Source: Gymnogyps californianus (lineage: Eukaryota; Chordata; Aves; Accipitriformes; Cathartidae). Taken from it: a stretch of 64,000 bases of DNA. Positions 27,746 through 37,500 of the stretch are shown piece after piece; within the stretch, counting starts at the first letter, position 1; each line of letters starts with the position of its first letter. The position numbers were made by a program, and so were the translations under genes. The notes beneath the pieces were generated by a model, which saw only the letters and a list, made by a program, of their open reading frames with translations, searched no databases and had not been told where the DNA came from. The stretch covers positions 41,200,502-41,264,501 of the forward strand of contig NC_059477.1 in assembly GCF_018139145.2 (NCBI RefSeq), in the 5' to 3' direction.

Positions 27746-29217
27746 GACAGGCATTACTAAGGCATTAAAAACGTACAATGATCTTTCCACTTGGGAGATT
27801 TATTTTGCCATATGTATTTGCAAAAAATGTATTCACTTATAAGGTGAAGGTGGGGGCAGAAATAAAGAAGCAAAACTAGAGTCCCGCTGCTTTTCCTTGC
27901 TCCTGTCCGTAATTCATCTCATACTGCTTTCAAGGGACTTGGATGTCCTGTCATCTACCCTCAGATTAAATATTTTCATTTGTGGGCAGATGAATAAATC
28001 AGAATAGGGTTTACCTCACCGCTACAGCACTTTCTCCTTATCCCACTTGCCTCCTCTCCAATTCTCCAATTGCCTTTTACCAATGTCATGATAACATAGC
28101 TTAAATAAAAACAGAAGTCGGACAACCTCATAGCAGGGATCGCTTGCTTTACCTAACTTGGAATAGTCTGGCATTTATAGGGCTACAAAACTAAGTTCAA
28201 CATACTGCAATGGGTTCCCAGCCAGCACAAAATGCTGTAGTCAACAGAAGTATGGCAATTTACACCAGCAAAAAGTCTGCTCCATCAAATACAAAATTTT
28301 TCACGTTCTAAATTCATGGCATGTAATGGACCTTCCTGAACACTCCTGATTGCTCTCTCTAATACTCCACAAGTACGCCTCACCCATGAGCCTTCAGAAA
28401 ATATTGAGATAGTATCAATCTCTCCCTAGCTTTACATTATGAATGAGCAGGATGTAACAAATTATAGAATGTTTTAAGAAAATTAAAATGCCAAACATAT
28501 TTTTCTTCTTTGAAAAATGCTAAACAAAAATCTGGGTCTTCTGCTTCTCTGCATGCATCACTGCCAACAACTACAACCTGATCTGTAACACCAGAAAATT
28601 ACAAACAGTAGAAAGAAAAAAAAAAACCTGCCTTGAATGAGACCTGCTCTCACTCTGCTGCTACATGAATAAGCACATTAAAAATGTAGCTAGGACTAGC
28701 ATAAGGACAGGGTTATGAGGAAAACAAATGATGACAGAGACTTCAATCATTCATATAACAAATATTTCAGAGTGTCACAACTAAATGAAACCTAGTTTTC
28801 CAGCCATTCCAGTAATCATTAAACAAACCTTCATACTTTATACCTAAAACTATGTAAAATTACCTAATTCTCCTATTATAGATAGGAGAACCTATCTATA
28901 GCATGGAAGGAACAAGTGAGCCCCGTGTGCCCTTACCAGACTGTGCTTCGTTGGCAGTGTTGTGTGGGATAAATCTCTCCTCTTCAGATATCTCTCTCTG
29001 CTTCCTGTGCTTATCTTATGCAATAAACACTAAAATAAGAGAGTTTGCTTGCCCTTTCCCAGCTGTCTTTTCACAAAGACACTGAACTATTGGGTAATAT
29101 CTGCCTCCTTGTAAACCTCATTAAAAGCAAAGAAATAAAAACGGAAAAGGTTTTTACCTCACTGTCAGGATCTACTTACTTACGTTGAGGGTTGTGCACC
29201 TGGAGTCAGACTTGCAC
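27746..29217. other. Non-coding unique DNA with a short perfect hairpin
   Basis: No gene or known repeat is recognised apart from an A-run at about 28616-28626 and an inverted repeat at 28877-28900. The plus-strand open frame at 28903-29085 is short and has no domain. Confidence 0.6.
28877..28900. repeat. Perfect 10-bp inverted repeat, 4-nt loop
   Basis: TATAGATAGG (28877-28886), AGAA loop, CCTATCTATA (28891-28900). The stem is perfect but AT-rich and short. About one hairpin of this size is expected by chance in a window this long once loop sizes are varied, so no RNA gene is claimed. Confidence 0.6.
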
Positions 29218-29488
29218 TGGTTTTGGCTGGGGTAGAGTTAATTTTCTTCATAGTAGCTAGTACAGGGCTATGTTTTGGATTTGTGCTGGGAACAGCGTTG
29301 ATAACACAGGGATGTTTTAGTTACTGCTGAGCAGTGCTTACACAGAGCCAAGGCCTTTTCTGCTTCTCACCCCACCCCACCAGCGAGGAGGCTGGGGGTG
29401 CACAAGGAGCTGGGAGGGGACACAGCCGGGACGGCTGACCCCAGCTGCCCAAAGGGATATTCCAGACCATGGGATGTCATGCTCAGCA

Positions 29489-29494
29489 TATAAA
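29489..29494 (+). promoter_or_regulatory. LTR TATA box
   Basis: TATAAA in the context 'cagcatataaagctggggg', about 270 bases after the LTR start and 190 before its polyadenylation signal. This spacing fits a U3 promoter with transcription starting near 29515-29525. Activity in the host is unknown. Confidence 0.7.
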
Positions 29495-29679
29495 GCTGGG
29501 GGAAGAAGAAGGAAGGGGGAACGTTTGGGGTGATGGCCTTTGTCTTCCCAAGTAACCGTTGTGCATGATGGAGCCCTGCTTTCCTGGAGATGGCTGAACA
29601 CCTGCCTGCCCATGGGAAGCGGTGAATGAATTCCTTGTTTTGCTTCGCTTCGCTTGCATGCACGGCTTTTGCTTTACCT

Positions 29680-29685
29680 ATTAAA
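29680..29685 (+). terminator. LTR polyadenylation signal (ATTAAA)
   Basis: ATTAAA in 'tacctattaaactgtctttatctcaaccc', in the R region of the LTR downstream of the TATA box. It would mark the RNA 3' end of a provirus; in a solo LTR it may terminate transcripts entering from the left. Confidence 0.65.
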
Positions 29686-30093
29686 CTGTCTTTATCTCAA
29701 CCCACGAGTTTTCTCACTTTTACCCTTCCGATTCTCTCCCCCATCCCACCGAGGGTGGGGAGTGAGCGAGCGGCTGCGTGGTGCTCGGTTGCCGGCTGGG
29801 GTTAAACCACGACAACTGGTGCGGCTCACCTGGCTCTACACGCTCCATCTGTTGGCGCAGATGGATGGTGTCAGTGAATGGCAGAGGTGTATCGGCTTCT
29901 GTATAACAAAGAGAAATTAAAAACGCGATCGATAGGATTTCCAGACATGGGAAGCATCCAAAGCTTTCATTGGACACGTGAGTTCGAAAACCTAAAATGG
30001 TTTGCGCAAAGCCAGAGAGGAAATCTGCGGCAACAGCAGAAATTGAATCAAATTGATCAGAATCCTTGGCCAACATCTGACCACCTTTTATCT

Positions 30094-30108
30094 CGTGCAA
30101 AATGCACG
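30094..30108. repeat. Inverted repeat CGTGCA-AAA-TGCACG
   Basis: A 6-bp perfect inverted repeat with a 3-base A spacer. It is the first of three palindromic TGCA-centred sequences within 562 bases and is noted mainly for that clustering. Confidence 0.6.
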
Positions 30109-30127
30109 TTGATGTTAATTTTTCTAT

Positions 30128-30143
30128 TTGCATTTAAATGCAA
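30128..30143. promoter_or_regulatory. 16-bp perfect palindrome with octamer core
   Basis: TTGCATTTAAATGCAA reads identically on both strands. ATTTGCAT, the POU-factor octamer, is exact at 30126-30133 on one side; the opposite copy is one base short of the consensus. Palindromic octamer pairs can bind POU dimers. A 16-bp palindrome is expected roughly once by chance in 64 kb, so function is inferred only from the motif and its neighbour at 30630. Confidence 0.45.
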
Positions 30144-30629
30144 TGTATACACAGGGCCATCGGGCCTCCTCTACACGTTCCCGGGAACAGGTAGAAACCT
30201 CCACAGAAAGAGGAGGGCTTTTGCAGCTGTTGGCCATCGCCGCAGCCATGGCAGCTGAAGCCCAGTGCAGGCAGCTGCCTGCTCAGCAGTCAGTTCAATT
30301 ACCAGACGCAAAAAGGTCTAGACATCTTAGCTGAGCCAGCCATTCTTAATATTCCTGCATGGGTCTTTCAGACTGATTTCTGCCTCCAAGATAAGTGATT
30401 TCTCTCCTTATCCTTATCAAATATATAAAGCCAACCTGGAAATTAATGGCAAGGAAAATAAAGGAAACTAATTGGTTAGTCAGCTCTTGAAAAACACCAA
30501 AATCACATTGTTATTTAAAATAACAAATGTTTGTTTATATTTAGGCTTGTTTCCCCTCTCTTTAGGTCTCTCTGTAGTTTCTGCTGCCAAAATAAAGACC
30601 AGATGCTTCTTCCCTTTGTTACTACTGAC

Positions 30630-30655
30630 GAATTTGCATTTCCAAATGCAAATTC
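30630..30655. promoter_or_regulatory. Inverted pair of perfect octamer (POU) sites
   Basis: GAATTTGCATTT (30630-30641), CC spacer, AAATGCAAATTC (30644-30655): a perfect 12-bp inverted repeat with a 2-base spacer. Both arms carry the exact octamer, ATTTGCAT at 30632-30639 and ATGCAAAT at 30646-30653. POU proteins (Oct/Brn) are known to bind such arranged octamers as dimers. The symmetry is seen directly; in vivo binding is inference. It falls about 0.8 kb downstream of the LTR. Confidence 0.5.
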
Positions 30656-33281
30656 CTGTACAACAAGATGCATTTGCTGTTTCATTTATTGAAACAAAAT
30701 GAAAACTTCTTGAAGGAACAAGAAAACCAGTCACTTTGGCTAACACCTGGCGATGCTGAATTTCACAGATGAAGAGCGGTCCTGGAAAGCCTGACCTCCA
30801 TCAGGCGTGCTGCTGCTGCTCCCCATCACTAGCACAGCCCAGAGCTTTCCCTGCCTTTCTCAGCCTGTTCCAGAAGATCCCTGGGAGCTCTCTGCTTGCT
30901 GCAGAACAGCCTACCCTGCTCCGACACGGTATGTATTTCTAAATATATTCCCTGAAGGGATCTTAGAGGCAGTATACTGATAAAGCCATATTCTTCCCAA
31001 GCCAAGCATATGGGGAACCTACAACTCACCACACAGCACTCCATCAGCCTACATTCTCTTTGCCTTTGACAAACCAAAATGCTGTTTCAGACCACACAGC
31101 ACCACATACTTAGGATTATCCAAAGAAAGAGACTGTAAATGTGTACCTTTCAGCATTTAACAACATCAGGGTGAACAACTCTTGGCTAAATTGGGAAGAA
31201 AGCACTTTCAGTGCTGAGCAGCGTAAAGCGTATCCACGATGGACTCCTATCACCGCACGCTTACAGAATTAACAAACAGCAACTTTCTGTAGAAAGCTGA
31301 GCGCTGTTGTTGCAAACTAACAATGATGTACTTTCAGGAGGGCAGCTGCCGCACATCTAAGTGCCTCATTCATAAACTCTCTTTTTATTTTGAAGATAGA
31401 ACAACATACTTAGCAATACTGCTGTACAGGCTAATGATAAACAGGACTCATTGTACATTTTGGTTCTCTGGAGCAATTGCTCTGTGTTAATGCTGCATCA
31501 TGGTGCTCAGCACTTGCCTCTACAATTAGGTACTCCAGAGCCCCTAATAAATCTCATCCGCACAACTGAATGCTTCGAAATGGCACATTATACAAAGATC
31601 AGACCTGGATCTAAATCTTTAGGGTGCACAGTGAATCATGATAAAAATATGCTCCCTAGAGACCTGTGAATGCTTCAAGTAAGAGGAGGGGGAGGATAAG
31701 AGATGCGATTTAGAAAAAAATTAACTTTGTGCAGTGAATCTTCTGTCTTGTTGTCCTTTCCCATTTTTATTACTTAGTAAGCATTCAGGAAAACTGGATC
31801 TTTGCTTTTGAGATATTCTGCACCTGCTGTCTAGCCTATAAAAATGCTGTTTTCAATTCAAAGCAATAAAACACTGCAATTAATCTAAATCACATCATTA
31901 CTGTTGGAGCCTAGACTCACAAAATTGGCTCTCTCTACCTCAGTGTATACCACTTACCTTATTTTCAAAAAATATTTTCAAAAAGTATTTTGTTATTCTT
32001 ACCTCTTTTAACTTAACGTTATTACTCTTTATTTTACTGTTTGTATTAGGACTCAGAGGCTCCATTTAAGATTAGATGGCCCAAAATGCATAGTAAGCAC
32101 GAAGCACAGATCCCTGCCATCCAGGTTCAGATGGAGACATACTCCTGTGCACAGTCAAGTATCAGCCAGCAGGAAAATTAAAAGCTGGAAGAAATACCAT
32201 GTGCACCCAATTCCTACAAGACGGTGATGGTCAGAAAAGGTTGTAACAGGGGCCTCCAGACACGCACGGGCTAGCCATGCTGTTGAACACCATATGCCAG
32301 AGCTGAGCACTGTACCGTGCCGTAATAAATCCCTGCAGCAGTGGAAATGCAACAACCACCATAAGCACTGACAGGGGACAGTGCAGGAGTAGGCTGGATG
32401 TAGCTGGCAAAAAAGGCAACGGTATTTCCACTGCCATGCCTGAGCAGCCATGTATCCTCTCAACATGTAAGTTATGTGCTGCAAACCCAAAATATAAGCA
32501 GCTGCATCCAAATAGTTGATCCCACGGTGGTATTCAGCAAGAAAATTACATCACGTTCCATTAAAAAATACACGTGCCGAATAAAATGACCTTTTTCAGC
32601 CATTAACTTCATAATTCCATACAAAAATCAAATCAGAGGTAGCTGTCGCTTATATTTACTAACGCTGAAATTTCATAGATAATAGTTTTGCTTTTTTTCA
32701 ATAAATTAATTTATTAACTTCTATGTTCTCCATTTTTTCAGTCACGCAACAATATTTACAAACTCTCGTTCCTGCTGTTATTAAGACACAAAAGTGTGGA
32801 CCAACACCAACGTGTTGGTTCCACAATGTACAGTGACAGAAAAGAAATATGAAAAGATTTCACAGGAATTTCCATTTAACTTCACAAAGAAGACTTCTCT
32901 CCAGAGGCTTACAGTGCCAGAGCGTATGACATTACACCTGAAGCGATACAAATGAATAGGAAACAAAGATGCTACTTGTGGCTACAGCAGAGAATGAATC
33001 ATTCGTTTTATCAGATTTCCTATTCTTACTTTGAATAACGTTTGCCAGATTGTCTGCACTCAAATACACACACAAATTTTTATTCTGCACTTTCTGACAT
33101 TAGCAGGAATGAAGAAGTTGGAAATTTGTATTAATAAGCTTAAAAGCAGAAGCAAGAGATGATAGGCTATTCAGTGGAAGGTCAATTGAGTAATGTCCAA
33201 GGAAAATAATTCAATTCTTCGTTTCACTCCATGCAGGACTAGGGCATAGCTGTGCCCCAAAAGAAGACTTTTATTAATTAC

Positions 33282-33350
33282 TTAGCAAGTCGAACATTGA
33301 ACTGTGGTCTGTGGCAAAGCCACTAACAGCTAGACCACCTTATGCCCACA
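33282..33350 (-). repeat. tRNA-derived SINE head (MIR-like fossil)
   Basis: The plus strand reads 'agtcgaacattgaactgtggtct ... aagccactaacagctagaccacctt'. This follows the reverse complement of an amniote MIR-type head (ggnattgaacccaggtct ... ccctaaccactagaccatcctt), where 'gaacattgaact' corresponds to a decayed Pol III B box and 'ctaacagctagacca' to the A-box region. It is not a functional tRNA gene: the arms do not pair as a cloverleaf. Confidence 0.5.
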
Positions 33351-36300
33351 AATAAGCAATGCTTTTCAGACTTCAGTTTTTAAATACTGTTAAAAGCTTC
33401 TGCATTCTGCCTACATTACAGGTGGTATCTTCCAAAAGTCCTGAGGTGGTATAACTCTGTCTCCCAAGGCAATTTTACCGTGGTTTTGGATAGCCAACGT
33501 AGGCCTTTGCTACGTGCTTTTTAGGAGCCTGTTACACTTCTTCCATCACTGTGACAATTCTGACACTTGCTATTGCAAGTAACTTCTTAGGTCTCTTTTC
33601 TAGGTCTAATACATTTTTGCCTTGTTTTTCCCATAATGAGTACAGATATCAGGATGATTTCCAGTTTGGATATAAAACGTTCTAACTGCTAAGGAAATTG
33701 CTGTATGTACATTGCCAAAATGGGGGTATAAATAAAGTGCTGAAGTATATGAAATGAGACGCCTCACAGTGATGCAGAGGAAATTAACTTGTCTCATTTG
33801 CCCGTATTTTGTCTGATAGTCTACGTTCACACCTTGTTGTGAGACCACCACACTGTCCATAAGTATATTATGCAATTATTCTCTCATTTTCTCCCCACTT
33901 TCTTCCTTTAATGACGTCAAGACTCTTCTATTTCCTCTGTTTTCCAAATTAACCTCTTCCCCGACTATCTCAGGTCTCTGAACCGAGCCTCTCCTATTCA
34001 GAGGAGAACCCATGAAAGACCACATGCAGTCCAGACGTAGCTGTCCGGACTCCGGTACCAGCTATCATGACATGTGCAAAATATTAGGGGAGAGCTTCCC
34101 CGGCCTAAAGGCTGTGTAAGGTATTTGGTAGGAAGAAGTGCATCATGCTTAAAAGAGGAAGGCTGGAGTGCTGCATAAGAGTCAGCTTTCCCGTTGTACA
34201 AAATTTGACACTTAGTAGGATGTTTTGAACTATCATCAAGATGAAACCAAAGCCCTTCGATGCCAAAAATTGGGACTTCAGCAAGCCTACATGAGCCGGT
34301 AGCAGAGCAGCTCCTCAAGGCAGTCAGGAAAGAACAGATCATTTAAACCGTAACTTTCCATGTTCAAGACAAGTCCTTTATTGGTCTACTGGCTGCACTA
34401 ACAGTATGCTGTATTATTTTGGGGGGAAAAATATGTCGAAGAAGCCAAAACTCAAAAAAGAAGCCTTTAACTACATCTTTTATAGAGCTTGCAGATTTTT
34501 TGGAGTGAGATGCTATGGAAGTGTAATCTGGGGATTTTTTTGAAGAAATATCCTAGTCCTACTTAATTTTTCTCTGGATCTTTACATCATCAAGAACAAA
34601 GAACCCTGGAGGGACATTTTTATTTCTGAAACAATTGAGTTGCTCTTTACTATGGACTAAGAAGTTGGGGAGAAGTTATTATAAAAATAAATCCATCTGA
34701 AGCACAAAGTCTAATGCATTTCTTTCCCATCCTGTCTGTATGCTCAGGCCTAACTCCTAAGATTCCCAAACAGATTTTATTTACGTACTTGCTTCTGGTT
34801 TCTGAGAATTTTTTTTTCTGGCTGAACTCTCCCTGGCGCAAGATCAGAGGATGGGAAATTCAGACTAGGTGGCTTTAAACTACCCATTTCTCTGCAGTCT
34901 CAGGAATGCTAATGCACGCTCAGTCCAGAGGCTGATGGACATCTGTCCAGCTGCTGGTTACTGCGAGACAACAGAAAATACCATACGGCCTCCATATTCT
35001 GGGGAATTGAGGACAAAACAGATTAAACTGCTACGATGCATGTCAGTGACAATATAATAATCAAATGATAAGTTCTCTCCCAAATCTGAGCTCAACTCAG
35101 CACAAGCCAGAAGACATAAAAGAAGACAGTGAGAGAAGCAAACTGGAATCAAGTATTTTGGCATTCGTGTTCCTTTTTTGGTTAAAATGTAGATCAGAAC
35201 AGGAGCAGAAATAGGAGCTGTGAGAAACGGAAATATTTTAGAAAGTAAAAAAAAAAAAACAAAACCAAAAACCAGGAAATTATTCCCATATCATATTCAA
35301 TTTATAAAAACGTGAATGAAACTCTGATATAGGATAGGTAGGTTATTTTTTTCTTTTCTGTTAAAACACCGTGTTGCAAAAGGGCTTTCCAGAAAGCCAA
35401 ACTCTCATAAATAGAACTATGCCAGCTTGAGTTTCTTGGCATTTAGCAACACTAATTGTCCCTTTTTTCCTTGCTGCTCTCTGCCATATTTCTTGGAAAA
35501 CAACAGCTGTGTTTATTCAAATAGCAGTATCCTGATGACTTGATGATAGGCTAATCTGCAGGAATTTCAAGTGTGACTGTCCTGTAGGAATCTTTGCAGA
35601 GCACCACACAATCGCCTTTGGATGACACAAATCCTTGGAAAGACTTCCATACTTTTTGCCGGTCTGGAAGGTTACCCTTATCCTGGTTAGTTCACTGAAC
35701 TTCTTACAGCACGCACCGTATTTTTCAGGTTTTGAGGAATAATTTCCTCATGCGTCAATGTCAGAAAGTAATTCCACAACATAAACAGTTTCCCTGCCGT
35801 ACACTCTAACCGGAGGGATGCAGGCAGTACGTTGAATTACAATTGAAACAAGCCTCAGCATTCGTCTGGAAATCAGGGCTACAAATTCAGCAGGACTATC
35901 GGTGTTCTCCACGAAACAATGCAAGCTTCAGACTACATGATATCTTAGTAAGCAGTTTACATAATATTTCAAATGATCCAGAAGAAAAGCAACCGTATGA
36001 AAGCAGCTGAATTAATCACATGTATTCAAAGAAGAAGCTTTCAGACAAGCGCACAGCCAGCCAGACACTTGTCTACTCTTTGTATCGGAGGGGGATGCCC
36101 AGCTAATAACGGATCACAAAATGTTGTTTACTCAGCACTTTTACTAAGGAGAGGAAACTAGGCTAAAAGAAAATCTTCTCCCCACCTAAGTCCTGTGTTA
36201 TTGGACTTCTATTTAAAAAAATAAACTGTTAACATATATAAATCAAATGGGAATGAGAAGTAAGGTAGATAAAGAACAGGGATAGCGGGGCGAGGGGGCA

Positions 36301-37246
36301 GGATGGTCCCAACGCGCGCAGCAGCACGCAGAAGGACAGTAAGGGACACAGGACATACACAAGATGGTCCTGATAGCCCAGCTTCTCAGAAAAGCAGGTA
36401 GTGTTTACATATTTCAAAAACCCAACACAGCCTTTTTAAAAGACGGAACACATTCTGACCCACTCCCAGACAGAAGGCATCTTAGTTTCATTAGCTGCGT
36501 TTTAGGTAATTTGGGCAAATGTTCATTTATTCATAATTTATTGTAGAGTTGTTCCCTGACCTTTCCATCTGGATTACTGGTTTCTACAAAACTGCACCTC
36601 TCCGGCTGATCCATTAAAAACGCTTTGGGGAACTTCAAAGACTCCCTGAGCACAGCAAGAACGTGACTGCGAAAGCTTTTTGCAACGCAGTGAAGAAGGG
36701 AGGTTTACATATGTGCAACGGAGACCACCGTACTCCTTAGCTTAACTTCCAGTATGACTTCAAGCAAAGCTTCACATTATACTTAATTTGATATAACCGT
36801 ACTCAGTCACCAAGAGGTCTGGCAACACAAGCAGATCTACTGCTTTAAAACCAGACAGCAGTTAGATAAAAATCAAAAGGAATGTGGCATGCACCCATAG
36901 ACTGTAAGAATAATGATTAATCACATCCATTTGTAAAAAGTGCACCTTACATACAGTCAAATTTGCCTAGTTTCAGCTTCTAGTCCTGGATTGCATGATA
37001 CCTTTGTCTGCTAAATAATGTTTTATACACCACATAGTTTATTATAGATGAGGTCATTGCACAATTTTTAGTTGGATAAGACCAATACATCATATTCTCC
37101 ACATAAAGAGAATATATACTTTCTCTATAAAGCCATTTGCCAGCATTTTAGCGATGTTCTTAGTTCTTCTGAACTCTTGTAAATAAGGATAGTGAATACT
37201 AGGACTGAAACCGCACAGTCAGAGAGTTCGTGTTAGGGCCGAACAC
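33351..37246. other. Non-coding unique DNA
   Basis: No gene, RNA or mobile element recognised. An A-run with AAACC spacers occurs near 35248-35275. The 34.0-34.3 kb minus-strand frame (114 codons) has no domain. A GC-rich spot lies at 36285-36335. Confidence 0.55.
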
Positions 37247-37500
37247 AAACCACCGAATAACTGAGGTTGGAATGAGCCTCTGGTCCAACCTCCTGCTCCA
37301 GGCAGGTCTGGTTAGACCCAGCTGCTCTCTGCAGGCACCCTAAGAGCTGTCCTTGGCCTTCGCTGCCCTCCCAACTGCACGACCCAGCCCTCTCAGCATC
37401 TCCCTGTGCGTCCCTCGCTCCAGCACGTCACCGTCTGTCCCGGACTGGGGAACCCAAACTGGACACGCTCTGAGTCAATGATGTGGCCTCTTCACTGCGC
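37247..37500 (-). repeat. CR1 LINE 3'-region fragment
   Basis: The plus strand shows 'cgaataactgaggttggaatgagcctctggtccaacctcctgctccaggcaggtctggtta', then 'cccagccctctcagcatctcc', then 'gtcccggactggggaacccaaactggacacgctctga ... gatgtggcctc'. The last part parallels the CR1 landmark 'ctgtactgaggagcccagaactggacacagtactccaggtgtggcctc'. This is the reverse complement of the CR1 3' region, so the element reads on the minus strand, truncated at its 5' side near 37500. No coding capacity remains. Confidence 0.85.

Larger units (their letters stand above)
29218..29814 (+). mobile_element. Avian ERVL-like endogenous retrovirus LTR (probably solo)
   Basis: About 597 bp beginning TGGTTTTGGCTGGGG and ending GGGTTAAACCACGACA, with the TG...CA termini expected of an LTR. 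Recognised blocks include 'tagagttaattttcttcatagtagctagta', 'gttgataacacagggatgttttagttactgctgagcagtgcttacacagagcc', a TATA box at 29489 and ATTAAA at 29680; these are hallmarks of a family abundant in bird genomes. Orientation is rightward. No second LTR and no gag, pol or env frames follow, so it is best read as a recombination-derived solo LTR. Oddity: the 5-bp flanks (tgcac / actgg) do not form a target-site duplication; instead ACTGGT occurs across the 5' junction (29216-29221) and just after the 3' end (29815-29820). It is noticeably GC-richer than its neighbours and comparatively little decayed, suggesting a younger age than the CR1 and MIR relics. Confidence 0.88.
29815..33281. other. 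Non-coding DNA downstream of the LTR
   Basis: No retroviral internal genes are recognised. A TGGTGTCAG string at about 29866-29874 resembles the start of a leucine-tRNA primer site, but it lies ~50 bases beyond the LTR end, too far for a normal primer-binding site. The stretch then holds the octamer palindrome cluster (30094-30655) and AT-rich unique DNA. Open frames at 29.65-30.33 kb overlap in several phases and have no domains. Confidence 0.55.

Noticed and set aside
29866..29883. Leucine-tRNA primer-binding site for the LTR
   Set aside because: Only the first nine bases (TGGTGTCAG) match, and it lies about 50 bases past the LTR end instead of within a few bases.
29654..30258. Overlapping frames at the LTR 3' edge as retroviral gag or env
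   Set aside because: No retroviral motifs, frames conflict on both strands, and much of the sequence is LTR or unique flank.
33282..33350. Functional tRNA gene
   Set aside because: B-box-like and A-box-like words are degenerate and the sequence does not fold as a cloverleaf; it fits a SINE head better.
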